Source of the DNA: Rosa chinensis
Lineage: Eukaryota; Streptophyta; Magnoliopsida; Rosales; Rosaceae
Assembly (NCBI RefSeq): GCF_002994745.2
Contig: NC_037092.1
Coordinates: 13,445,501 to 13,509,500 of the forward strand
Direction: 5' to 3'
Length of the DNA: 64,000 nucleotides
The translations under genes and the position numbers were made by a program. The notes under the pieces are model-generated. The model searched no databases, was not told where the DNA came from, and saw only the letters and a list, made by a program, of their open reading frames with translations. Shown piece after piece: positions 11,401 to 22,641 of this stretch (position 1 is the stretch's first letter; every line of letters begins with the position of its first letter).

Positions 11401-12189
11401 CTTTGTACGTTGATGCCTTTGTGTTCAATCCAATTCCTATATGGACCAATTAAATCCCAAGTGTGGAAAATATTAATGGCATACATCCTAATCGGAGAGG
11501 GTTTTAGATGGTGAAGTATTGAAATATGCAGTGAGGACTGAGGACTGACTATAAAATAGCAGATCAGAAAATGATCATTTACCTAATTTTTGGGTTAATT
11601 AACCCCACTTACCCAAACACTCTAAGAGATTTCCCATTTACCCAAACACTCTAAGAGATCATTTCCCTAATACCCAATTAAGTATTTTTTTATTCCTTTT
11701 TATTTATTTTGGGGATAATTTTGCCCTCTTCTTCTTTGTCACTTGGAGAGAGAAGTCATAGGAGACCTTGCCAGACTCCGATGACCAGTGGCCGGCCTCG
11801 GACTCCGGTGACCGGAATCCCGAATCTGGCTACCGGACTGGTGACTAGATTCCGGTGTCTGAATTTATTGCCCCCTAATAATACCCAGTAACCATATTAT
11901 TGCCTCCCTATACTCTTTTTATTGCCTCCCAATAATCAAATTATTGCCCCAATAAACATTTTATTGCCCCCCAATAATCTTATTATTGCTCCCAATAAAA
12001 TACCAACAAGTCGATTAAAATAGTTAAACATTAGTATAGGCAGTCACCAATCTACAAAATCTACCAAACAAATGCTATTCGAGTACATAACTGGAATGAA
12101 AACATCTTTTCTACATATTTTCACATACTAGACAACTTGTGGCCTATGTTCTGCCCCAAAAAAGAAAAAAGAAAAAAAAAAAAAGACAA

Positions 12190-12610
12190 CTTGTGTTGGG
12201 CTTGAGGTCGTGGTCCTCCATACTGGCCACCAGATCCAGCATCTCAGCCGGAGAGGCTCCACTCCACCTTCTTATTTCTGTCTCAGGACCCGAATTCAAA
12301 GCCTCAACGAAGCGATCCCTATCGGACGACCTGTCAGACCCGAAACTGTCGCTATGATTGACTGGGAAGAGAAACAGCCTCATCCTGGTGGAGGTCCGGT
12401 AGAGGCGATCGTACTCGTGCATCATGTGCTTGAGGTCGTCGTCGTTGGTGACGGAGATCAAGGCGTTGAGGTCTTCCCCTGGGAGCTGGTACTTGAACGA
12501 CACGTCGCTGTCGGAGAGGGCGGAGAGCCTAACGACGAGGGCGAGGAATTTGATGGTGCGTTCGACGGTGAGGTGAGCTGGTTGTCGTGGGGGCGTGTGG
12601 TTATGGTGGT
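12190..12610 (-). pseudogene. Captured PB1-domain gene fragment
   Basis: The minus-strand reading gives 'SDSDVSFKYQLPGEDLNALI' then 'SVTNDDDLKHMMHEYDRLYR' and 'RMRLFLFPVN'. This is the second half of a plant PB1 (Phox/Bem1p, octicosapeptide) domain: the acidic OPCA-type stretch LISVTNDDDLKHMMHEYD is clear. The fragment reads on through a Ser/Asp-rich linker to about 12190. The start of the PB1 fold is only partly present, upstream toward 12610. Because it lies inside a MULE-type element and lacks the rest of the protein, it is best explained as a captured host exon. It could be expressed from the element, but nothing shows that. Confidence 0.75.
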
Positions 12611-12620
12611 TTTAGATCTG

Positions 12621-12623
<3 letters not shown>

Positions 12624-12713
<90 letters not shown>
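12624..12713. repeat. (GA)n microsatellite
   Basis: About 45 perfect GA units inside the Pack-MULE-type element, followed by a short imperfect GA block at 12725-12734. It inflates open frames on both strands; those frames are not genes. Confidence 0.95.
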
Positions 12714-12715
<2 letters not shown>

Positions 12716-12870
12716 AGTCGAGATAGAGAGAGAGAGTCTGAGGGGTTTGTTAATTAAAATGAGGGTAATATTGTCATTCATGTTTTAATTGGGTAAAAGG
12801 GATTAAAAAACTCTTAGTGGAGTAAGTGGGCAATTTTTAGACGGGTAAGTGGTCACGGCCAAAGTAAGTT

Positions 12871-13307
12871 GAAAAGTTACAGCAAAATTGGAAAATTGAC
12901 TCTGTAACTAATATAATGCAACTAATATCTTAATCAAGATTACATTTTATCCTTGCAACTTATAAGTTTTTTGTTTTTTTTTCCTTTTCTTGAGACGAAT
13001 ACAACTTTATTGGATAAAGAAGTACAACAGAACGATGAAAAACTCATCCATTACGAGAGGTGGCTATATCAGCCTGTTCGCAACTAACTAACCAAGATAA
13101 GTTTAGCTTCATGAATTTCATAAACGAAGATAATTTCACACAACATATTAAAATCACATTACATGCAGCAGTTCAATAAATAGACGAGACACGTACTGTA
13201 GGTACATACTAAACTGATGAAAGCAAGTAAAGCAACCGAAGCAAACTAAGAACAATTCAATACATCAATAGCTATATATGAAATATCAAGAAGCTAATAT
13301 TAGTCAA
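12871..13307. other. Spacer containing the 3' flank of the receptor kinase gene
   Basis: AT-rich sequence between the MULE-type element and the stop codon of the receptor kinase. It should hold the kinase 3' UTR (minus strand). Nothing else is recognised. Confidence 0.5.
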
Positions 13308-16300
13308 CTATCGGCCTCCATCATAAGGCTTCATCATCAGGGGTTGAATCTGGATGCTCCGGTCGTAGTCAATACTGGTTATAATTTCACCTTCATCACC
13401 TCTAACATCAACAACGTAGGCTTTTGAATGTGACGCAAGCTGCAAGTAGTCAGTCTCTTTTGGTGAGGCATCAGCCTTTCCCCATGGATGCTTTGCCATA
13501 ACTTGCAATACTCCCTCTAGCTTCATTGCTACTTCTTTCATGGTAGGCCTATCGCTCCCATTCAAACTTAAACAACTTTTCGCCAGATGGGCTACTTGTT
13601 CAGTTGTTTCGAAGCTCCCCTCTTTGATTATTTCATGATCGAGAATCTGATCTAGGCGATTCTCTTCTACAGAAGTAACAAAAAATTTTGCTAAGCTTCT
13701 CTCCGCCTCAGGCTTCTGATAAGAAATTGCCACTTGACTTGTTATTAGCTCCACAAGGACAACGCCGAAGCTATATACGTCACTTTTCTCTGTCAGTGTG
13801 TTTGACTGAAGATATTCAGGGTCCAAGTACCCTATCGTCCCTTGCACTAAAGTAGACAGTTGATTTTGATCTTCGGGAACCAATTTTGAAGCTCCAAAGT
13901 CTGACACTTTCGCTGTGAAATTCTCATCCAGTAGAATGTTTGCTGCCTTCACATCTCGGTGCACAATTTGCATCGAAGTAGAGTAGTGCAAGTATGCTAG
14001 TGATCCTGCTGTTTCTGTTGCTATCTTCATTCGTAGCCCAAAGGAAAGCGGTCCCTTGCCATTCTTTTTATGAATATGCTCATAAAGTGTGCCGTTGCTG
14101 ACGAACTCATACACTAATAAAGGCGTTTGGGTCTCCAAACAACAACCTAAAAGCTTCACCACATTTCTGTGGTTGATCTGAGAAAGAACAATCACCTCAT
14201 TAATGAACTGATTACTTTGGGTCATTGGGGCACTACTTTTTGACACCTTTATGGCAACCTCATTTCCATTTGATAGCGTTCCTTTATAAACAAATCCATA
14301 GCCTCCTTCACCAATTTTTAAACTGTCATGAAAGTTGTTTGTGGCCTTCTTAAGTTCTTCTCTAGTAAATATTTTGGCTGCTTGAGGTCCATCGAAATTC
14401 TCCAATTTTTGTTGTAACAAGTAGCCACCATTGTGTTTGAAGTACTTCTCTTTGAGTATCTTGAACTTTCTTCTCTTCAGTCCGCAGTATATCCAAAATG
14501 TTACAAGCAATGCTCCTAAGAAGCTCAGAGAGACACCTACACACGAATTCAACCAATCACTATAATTAGGGATACCAAGGTGTCATGAACACCAAAATAT
14601 ATACATCTACACACAGACACACTAACCGTCGGAACAATTCGAAACTGCAAAAAGAATACAACACATGCTAGGTAGCTAATTAACATGTAAATCAAATTGC
14701 TATCTAGTGCAAAGTGCAAACCAATGAAATTTGCAGTTCTTTATTCTTTTAGTTGGAAGTTTCATTAATGATTTTGATAGAAACTTTTTTGGTTATTTCC
14801 TTGCTTTTGGTTATAGTGAGTGGAGGGGGATCGAATCCCTAGGCTAGCATAATCCTAAGTTCCTAACCTTGTTTCATAATTCATACCCTCCTTCATCACT
14901 TGGACAACCCCTATAAGAGCATTGTCATCATTCATTGTCTCGGTTTATATTGTTCTTGTTTATTTTTTATATTTAAGAAAAAAAAAATGACCATCAAGTT
15001 TTTCAGATTATTACATAAAGTCAAAAATGCATAATTGTTCAAAAAAAAAAAAAAAAGAGTTTAAATCATAGCTAGGTAGCTGACATAAATACGTGATAAG
15101 TACATATTTAGCAATTGTAGAGGAAAAACATACCCAAGGAAACTTTCAGGGACTTGTTCTTTGATATAGGAGTGTTCTGTATGCAACTCTTTGGGTTTTC
15201 GTTTCTGAAACCTTTGTTACATGTACATGTGTAATCTCCATCTGAATTTGTGCACGTTCCATTGTTGCAGGGGTTCGTTGAAGCGATGCACTCATCAATA
15301 TCTGATAAATTCAAGTAAGATAAACTAAGTAACCAATTTCGAGCCGCAAAACTGACCTGCATAAATATATATATGAGAGATAAGGATCACGCACCTTGAC
15401 AACCATCTGGGAGATATGGGTTCCCTTGGTAGCCTGGCAAGCACTGGCAATAATAACCAGACGGTTTAGTCTTGATGTCGATGGTCCGGTTGACACACTT
15501 GCTATGAGCCTTGCAAGCATAATCCTGCCTCTTTTGAGCTTCAGCACATGACCCGTCCGCGATTTCCCAATTAAGAATCAGAGGAAGCAGTTCATTGTTT
15601 TGCAGTTCTTGAAAAATTGTATTCGGGTTAAATGTGAACTTGCCTTCTTCCACAATGAAAGCGTAGCTGCACGGGTTGAAATTCCATACAAAGATATGGT
15701 TAGAGTAACTGCTTATCTCGATAGTATAATTTTTGAGTCCGTCAGGGATTGAGGTTTGGCAACACCCAATGCCTTTGCATGGCTCGTTAGCAGCAGTAGT
15801 GGTATTGTCAAGAATGTCACTTACGGACATGCATCCAGTTACGTGCCTAGCCTTATCATTAGGGGAATGGCGGTACCCTCTAAAAACGGCATAGGTGTCA
15901 TAGCCAACGGCAATGAACTTGTTTCTGGTACCAGAGACGGTGAACGGAGGAGAGACCCATAGCCATGGGAAATTGTACATGCCTTGATGACCCGTTTGGT
16001 CGTAACAATCACGGGCTATGTTAGCCAAAATTTGCAACTCACCTTCGGCCACGGATATGTTAGTAGTAGTGATACCACCATCCGCCCAGAGTAGTGTTGG
16101 AGGTTGGCTGGATTCGTTACAGGTGAGGCTGAATTTTTTTGTAAGGTAACAGCCGTCGCCTATGCCGAATGGATAGGGGACTGTGAGATTGCCACAGTGG
16201 TCAAGGCATTCAGGGAGGGCTTGAGGAGGCGGGAGGGCTTGGTCGGCTATTGCTACTGCAGCTATGGCCACCACTACCAATGAGATCAGCTGCGAAATGA

Positions 16301-16322
16301 CCATTCTCCGGTATAAGACCAT
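13308..16322 (-). CDS. Wall-associated kinase-like receptor (WAK/WAKL), three exons, apparently intact
   Basis: A plasma-membrane receptor-like Ser/Thr kinase of the family that binds cell-wall pectin. Exons: 16322-15395, 15301-15134 and 14536-13308; introns 93 and 597 bp with GT-AG ends, and phases that keep one frame of 774 codons, a usual WAK length. Domains: signal peptide about 1-26; GUB_WAK_bind with C-rich 'CGNLTVPYPFGIG' at 43-55; degenerate EGF to about 309; calcium-binding EGF starting DIDEC at 310; membrane segment about 367-384; kinase with GEGGYG 441-446, Lys462, Glu479, HRD 558-560 and DFG 578-580. The activation segment (GTIGYLDPEYL) is WAK-like. The first ATG is used; Met7 is an alternative start that would keep the signal peptide. 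A TATA-like site lies about 60 bp upstream. No stop or frameshift is seen. Splice sites are my reading. Confidence 0.92.
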
Positions 16323-16378
16323 TATGTTAATCGCTCAATTCCTTTCGAGTGATTTAGATGTTTAATGCCTCGGTACGT

Positions 16379-16388
16379 CTTTATATGG
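16379..16388 (-). promoter_or_regulatory. Probable TATA box of the WAK-like gene
   Basis: On the minus strand the sequence reads CATATAAAG about 60 bp before the start codon, a plausible TATA element and distance for a plant gene with a short leader. Inferred from sequence and position only. Confidence 0.5.
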
Positions 16389-16877
16389 ATTTGGAAGGAA
16401 GACCAGCCGGGTATTAGGTACTGTGGGGTGGCTCATAGGAAACGACTTGACTTGCCTTTTCCACAAGTCACTGGACAAATTGCAACGCAACTCGATGTAA
16501 GTTGAGGTTGTATCTTTTAATTATTTCCGGTAGGTTGGTAATATGCAATTTGCACAAAAAAAGAAGAAGAAGAAGAAGGAATAAATAAGAACTCGGTAAT
16601 GAACTAATGGTTGTTGACCGAAGACTTTGTGGTCGGAATTGTTTAAGACTTTCTTTTTCTACCATCAAGCAAATGGGTAATATACATACATGCAAGTTGA
16701 CGTGCTTTGATTTATTCGTGGCTTATATTAATTGGAGTCTAATTATTTTAACAGTATATACCCGTGTAGTTGTGTGCAGACTATAGACACTGACATGCAC
16801 TTCATGCGAACAAATTTCAAGAGAAATTTTGAAAAATGACATTCTTTGGAAAGGGAAGGGGTTGAAAAATGACATTC

Positions 16878-17084
16878 TGTTAAAGAAAAAATATATTATG
16901 TGACTTTGTCAAAGCGACTGACGGAGAGGAAATCAGCGATTACCATCAATTAACACAATTACAGATCAATCAGCATTTAATGTCATCATTTTAATTGATA
17001 TTTCCGTTGTAAGTCTCTCTCTCTATATAAAGAAGCTATAAAATAAAATGAGTAGACCAATTCCAGTTCTATTTTACTTTTACA
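16878..17084 (+). repeat. Solo Copia LTR, first 207 bp (tail displaced by inversion)
   Basis: It starts TGTTAAAG and runs through CAAAGCGACTGACGGAGAGG to ATTTTACTTTTACA. It is the reverse complement of most of the LTR at 62414-62660, so it is a plus-oriented copy of the same family. It stops 34 bp short of the LTR end. That exact 34-bp tail lies at 17648-17681 in the opposite orientation. Confidence 0.85.
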
Positions 17085-17647
17085 CATTCTGTTTTTTTTT
17101 TTTTTTTTTTTAGTATTGAAATTGATTTATAACTCTTTTTTTTTTCTAAAGGTTGAAAAAAAACCATTTAGAAGGATAAAAAGTCGCAATTATCCTTATT
17201 AAATTTTGCTTAAATTTCTGCAGTTCCATATTTTCTCATTCTTCCCACTCACAATAGGCTCCCTCAAAGCTTTTCTTACGCCGTTGTTCTTCTTATTCTC
17301 CTCAACAAATGAAAAGATTTACTGCAATTCCAACGACAAAGACTTCCTCAACACAATTTAAGAATACATTCGAATCATATATTTTTTATTATCCCAATTA
17401 TGGTCTAGGGTGTCCTTTTCAATAAAAAAAGAGTTATGGTCTAGGATTTCTGTTGTTTTTGTGTCAAAGATATTTTTGATTTGGGTTGTTTCTACTATAA
17501 TTTTCTGATTTTATTGAGCAACAAAGGATTAGTATCGCGGTTCTTTTGCAATGAATTAAAGTTCTCGTTCATGTGTTGCATAGCATATGAATAACAATAC
17601 AATAAATAAAATAATTTAGACATTTTCTTAGGAAGGGGTTGGATTTG
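17085..17647. other. Segment between the two LTR pieces, probably inverted
   Basis: AT-rich sequence with a T-run at 17092-17111 and no gene. GGAAGGGGTTG occurs at 17630-17640 and also at 16854-16864, left of the LTR. See the finding on the inversion. Confidence 0.6.
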
Positions 17648-17681
17648 TGTTGGTACTAAAACTCCAAAATATTGTATATTA
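17648..17681 (-). repeat. Displaced 34-bp tail of the solo Copia LTR
   Basis: The stretch from TGTTGGTACT to TTGTATATTA is identical at all 34 positions to 62414-62447, the outer end of the second Copia LTR. It supplies, without overlap or gap, the piece missing from 16878-17084. Confidence 0.85.
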
Positions 17682-18601
17682 ATTGACTTAATTAATGGAG
17701 AGAAACATAATAGTCTATGGGGAAAAAGAGATCGAAGATAAGAGAGAGATTAGTCAAGGATTGGTTTTGAACATTTGAAAGAGAAAAGAGAGACGTGACA
17801 GATATTTAATCAACAATACGTATAAAAACATTAGAAGTGAGTGAATGTCAGGGAGGAGTGCAAAATTCAACCCCAAAAATAGAAGAAGGCGAGGACAAGT
17901 GTTTGAAGGTTCTTGTATAAAAAAGAAATTTTTTTTGACGTAAGGGGGGGGGGGGGGGTGTATTCATTTAAGAGTCTACAAGATTTTTTTGTATTTTAAA
18001 AGTTTATGAGTATTCAACTGAGATTTTAAATAGTCCTTTAAAATCTTGATCTATTCAATTGTCACGCCCCTAATTTTACACACATGAAAATCGATATATA
18101 TAACCCCATAATTATATATGCGTGAACGTCCAGTCATCAATACAAAATACCTGAAATCTTTTTCCCTTAAACTTACACACATATTGATGTCCTGAACCCT
18201 CAAAGTAAATATACACTCGCATCCAAAGAGTTATATATATTACACAAGCTTACGAATTAAATTGTCAACAACAAAATAAAACGTAAAGGCTGCTCAGAAT
18301 AATTATACAACGGAAGTCCTTATCAAAAGTAAAGTCACAAAGGTGGCTTCCTACCGTAAAGCTGCTAGCTCGCTGCCTCAACCTCGATTATCCTAACCTG
18401 CAGGATTAACCCCTACACCGTTTGAATGGTGTACCGGGTTGCCACACAACAAACCCGGTAAGCTTTTGCAAGCCCGTATGAGTAACTCAAAACCACACAT
18501 GCACAACTCGCCTAACGAGGAAACCCATCAACTCGTAAAAAGGAACACACACCAAGTTTTCCCAAAACAGCACATTCTTTTCCCCAAAGAAACAATAAAG
18601 G

Positions 18602-18970
18602 TCACACCGTGACCAAATCATATAAATTGAAACTCTGACAATTAAATATGATAAACAAGTCCTCCCAGGACATTTAAAAGAAAGAATCCCCGAAACTCCC
18701 TTTTAAAACACATTCTCAAATCAACACAAGTCACCCCGTGACAAAATCATAATAATTGAAACTCTGACAATTAAATATGATACACAAGTCCTCCCAGGAC
18801 ATTTAAAAGAAAGAATCCCCGAAACTCCCTTTTAAAACACATTCTCAAATCAACACAAGTCACCCCGTGACAAAATCATAATAATTGAAACTCTGAAAAT
18901 TAAATATGATACACAAGTCCTCCCAGGACATTTAAAAGAAAGAATCCCCGAAACTCCCTTTTAAAAACAC
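18602..18970. repeat. 129-bp tandem repeat inside the solo LTR
   Basis: Nearly three head-to-tail copies starting at 18602, 18731 and 18860, each beginning TCAC(A/C)CCGTGAC and containing AAACTCTGA(C/A)AATTAAATATGA and TCCTCCCAGGACATTTAAAA. Very high identity between copies 2 and 3 points to recent amplification. A looser repeat with AGACCTCCC(A/C)GGTC and TCAGATCAAAA follows at about 19120-19340. Confidence 0.9.
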
Positions 18971-19506
18971 GTACTCATGAGCATCAGATAGCTCCCTGCT
19001 ACCCCCCATGATGTACTATGGCAACAGACTAGAGCTCTAACTGATCGTATCCACAAACCCGGCCAAAGGCGTGAAGTCCCGATATATATGCCTGAGGTTA
19101 CTCCCAGCAACCCCAAATCCTCAGACCTCCCAGGTCGTCAGATCAAAACCTTTCAAAATGGTCACTCAAGACCCAAAAGTTACTCAACTCACACAAAAGG
19201 AGATGTCACCCCGTGACCTCCAATCATCAGACCTCCCCGGTCATCAGATCAAAATATTAAATCAAACCAACAGGAGAAATCACAACCTGTGACTCTCAGA
19301 TCTTCCGACCCCCGGTCGTTAGATCAAAACATTCAAATCACATCAAAGCAACTCACACCAAATCTTGACACTTTTCAAAACAATAGAAATTCCCAATTCC
19401 CACAAAATGTTTCCCGAAAAGTCAAGCCCCCAAACAATAGAATGAAACCCATCAATACTTATTGCTTCAATTCACTCGTCAACCCACAAGAATATACATA
19501 TTCCAC

Positions 19507-19509
<3 letters not shown>

Positions 19510-19539
<30 letters not shown>
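19510..19539. repeat. (AT)n microsatellite
   Basis: About 15 AT units inside the solo LTR. Confidence 0.95.
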
Positions 19540-19541
<2 letters not shown>

Positions 19542-21695
19542 TGGTCATTCACTCAGAAAGGCCACTAATACCAACTATAGTTTGCAGTTAACTAAATAAC
19601 TCTCAAAACAATAAGGTCAACCCGTTCGTGAATGAACTTCGTGAGATTACTCACCACGAACTCCTGCTGCGTCTTCAATACAGAACCGAACCAAAACTAT
19701 CACCAACAACTCGTTCAAATACTTCGTCAAGTACCTAATCACAATCGGTTTCCACTTAGTAATAATTCACAAACGATTTAAGTCCGAAACCCCTGTTTTG
19801 AACTAAAATCCCCAAAGTGGCGCCAATCGAGGCAAAACCACATCCGAGACCTCCCAAAGTCTCCGGAATACGTCCACGATCGATGTGACCAAACCACAAG
19901 TCGATCGGACGCTCAAATCCTCACAGATAGAATAAATTGATCGGTATGAAACTGCAAAAATCATAACAATTCCAAACGAACTCCAAAACTTGCATATTAT
20001 ATATCGAAACGCTCGTATCGACGAGTAGAAGACATATAATACCAGAAAAAGTCCCATACACGGCCGGAACGCCGCCACAGACGGTGGCGCACCGCCCCCG
20101 CCGGCCAAAACTCAATATTTCACAAAACTCCCAACATCAAAGTTCTTCATCTAAGCATGCTTGTGAACATTCATAACAGGCTCGAAGTCAGAAAACAAGC
20201 TTAAGGGATCGAAAACTACCTCACAAGCCGTGAACAGTAATCCAATCCGAGTTGATCGAAGTTTCACGTGAATCGATCCAAACAACCACCAAGGATCGAT
20301 CAACGAGGCTGCTCTGAGCTCAACCAAGAAGACTTGAAGCCTCGCCGACGTCGGAACAAGGATTTCCGACCGGGTCCGATTTCCACAACCTGTGCCACCT
20401 TGCAGCGCCGCCGTGAAGGAGAATCACTGCTAGAGACCACCACAGAGACGACCGGAGCAAGGAGGCGAACTGATCTGGGCTCGTTTCACCGGAAGAGGTC
20501 GCCGGAGACGCAAGTTCCGACCGGGTCGGATCGCCGGGTTCAGGTCGGGTCAGAAGGAAAATTTTGTTTCTGAAGGTAGCAGCCGAGAGAGAAGAGAGAG
20601 AAAGGAAAATTGGTTTTCCGGAAAAGGAAACCAAATGAAAATAGTAAGTTTCCAACTTGGGAAACTTCTATTTATACCAAAATGGAAATTCCTTCCAATG
20701 GCCATAACTTCCTCATACGAACTCCGATTCTCGCGTTCCACATGTCCACGAACTCGTATCGACGCGCTCTACAACTTTCGTGAAGGAAGTTTTCGGAGAA
20801 TCCCTACAAATAAAAAGTCAACCTTTGGGCCACCCCTAAAGTCACACTTTTCAATTAGAATTTCGTCCGAAACACTTCCGCTCCGTCCACGAGCCACGAA
20901 ACCGTCCAACAACTATAAATTAGATTCCGGAAATTCCTCTGAAAATAATTACGAATTTCCGGGGCATCACATCAATTAAGATTTAAAATTATCCATTCAA
21001 ATCTGCTGATATTCAAAAGTATACGGATTTTTAAAGATTTCATTAAATGCTGGATTTTGGAGGATTTTATAGTGTTTTTTATACATATCAAATCTCAAAA
21101 ACAATCAACCACTTCCCAAAAGATTTTGATGGATTATTTCTCACTCAAAAAATGAAGAAGCTCTTCGCCAAAAAAAAAAAAAAAACAGGTCTCAATAAGT
21201 GACACTCATCCATTTTGTCTTAGACCTATTTTCCACTATCTTCCTCTGCCTATGCTCTCATCTAATAATTTTTATTTTTATTTTTATTTTTATCACTATG
21301 GCTCTAGAAGCCTTAATCCTTCTAGCTAATTAAGCTCACTTTCAATGGTATTATTTAGATGATACATACACACATGATTCTTTTGTAAATTAGATATGAA
21401 ATAAATTACGTCATTAGTTTACTACTTAATTTATTTTTTGTGTAACATTTTGGCTAGTTAGTTTTCTCTTATTGTTCATATATCATTATCATTATACACA
21501 ACATAAAGAATGGTAGATTGCCATACTTTCTTGTCATTGATATAGCATTATAGTTGGATCCATACATCCATTGCTTAATTAAAGAAGAAGAAGAAAAAAA
21601 CCTACCAAAAACATCATAAAGATTTGTAAAATCTAAACAAATACTAGTAAATCAATCTATTAGAATCAATTAGAGTCCATATAGAATTTAAACAA

Positions 21696-22641
21696 GAGAG
21701 TTTCTATTAGAACCTCCAAATTTGCTCATCTGACCTCTCTACTCTCTACACCTCCTTATTGCTTTTAAATACCCAATGTTTGCTCACTAGACCTCCTTTT
21801 GAATTCCTAAAATAACCTTGGTTATATTATTCACATACAAAACAAGAAATTACTCATTATACCTCTAATTCACTCACTACATCTACATTCCTTGATTTTT
21901 TTTATTTTGCATGCAAACACAAACTTGGACCATATTTTATTACTAAACAAAAAATAAATCATGATCCTAGCTAGAACCATACTTGCAGCACACACACATA
22001 GTTTGACTACAATATTTATATATAAAAGTTAACTTATTAACTCCTATGCTCCTATTAATCGAAACGAATTCATATGCTCCTATGTGGTGATTAAACATAC
22101 TGAAGGCCATTAAGAAGATTGATAATGTTAGAGTCGAACACAAACGCAGAAAGAAAAAAAAAAAAAAACTAAAAGCCATCGTCTCCCATCCAAAAACTCT
22201 CCTCCTCCAACCAAACCTTAAACAAAGTCTAGATTAAGAACTTAATTAGAGTTCTGAAAAAATTTCTTAGCCTTTTAATCAACAACAAACTTTATACTAG
22301 TATTCAAATAATACCTTGCTTGGAAGCTCTGAAACATTGAATTGTGTATCCATTAATAACGTTATTTCAAATAGTTGCAATAGCTCTTATGAACGTTGCT
22401 GGCTTTAACGTTGTGATCAGAACGGGAACGTTATCATGGATGAGAGTAAGATCACAGGTCTAGGATTTAAACCACTGTATCGTGAAAACTAGCTAGGTAG
22501 AGAGGTTTGTAAAGAAAATATTAGTTAATTAAAATTCACTGTCTATAATTGTCATTTTATAAGAGGATATATATGTAATTCAATAATTCAAAAGGGGTGG
22601 AGGTCAAATGAGCAAATTGGGAGGTCCAAATAGAAAATCTC
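21696..22641. mobile_element. Small non-autonomous MULE (MITE), 946 bp
   Basis: The terminal inverted repeats GAGAGTTTCTATTAGAACCTCC and (reverse complement of the right end) GAGATTTTCTATTTGGACCTCC are followed by matching words (TTTGCTCATCTGACCTC against TTTGCTCATTTGACCTC). The 9-bp TSD TTTAAACAA is at 21687-21695 and 22642-22650. A 9-bp TSD is the Mutator-like signature. No coding region. It is inserted in the G-run element. Confidence 0.88.

Larger units (their letters stand above)
11572..12870. mobile_element. Mutator-like non-autonomous element with a captured gene fragment (Pack-MULE type)
   Basis: The left end (ATTTACC, CCACTTACCC, CACTCTAAGAG, ATACCCAATTAAG) and the right end read in reverse complement (ACTTACCCG, CCCACTTACTCCAC, TAAGAG, TTACCCAATTAAAA) are diverged inverted termini. 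The interior has many ATTGCCCCC(C)AATAA words, the inverse of those in the element at 25036-26659, so both belong to one family. No transposase is present. It carries a PB1-domain gene fragment and a long GA tract. A clear 9-bp TSD was not found for this copy, so both borders are approximate. Confidence 0.65.
18060..20971 (-). mobile_element. 2.9-kb solo LTR (or non-coding LTR element), probably Gypsy-type
   Basis: The ends are TGTCACGCCCC and GGGGCATCACA (TG...CA), flanked by the 5-bp TSD TCAAT at 18055-18059 and 20972-20976. No gag or pol is present inside. The minus orientation is inferred because that strand has a TATAAATAG promoter motif (plus-strand CTATTTATA at 20669-20677) and because related LTR 3' ends at 24914 and about 59741 read in the opposite direction. 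Related LTR pieces also occur at 52180-52780. It is nested in the G-run element. Confidence 0.85.

Noticed and set aside
12458..12788. Arg-Glu or Ser-Leu repeat proteins
   Set aside because: Translations of the (GA)n microsatellite.
18602..18970. Satellite DNA or CRISPR-like repeats
   Set aside because: Only about three units, contained in a solo LTR with its own TSD.
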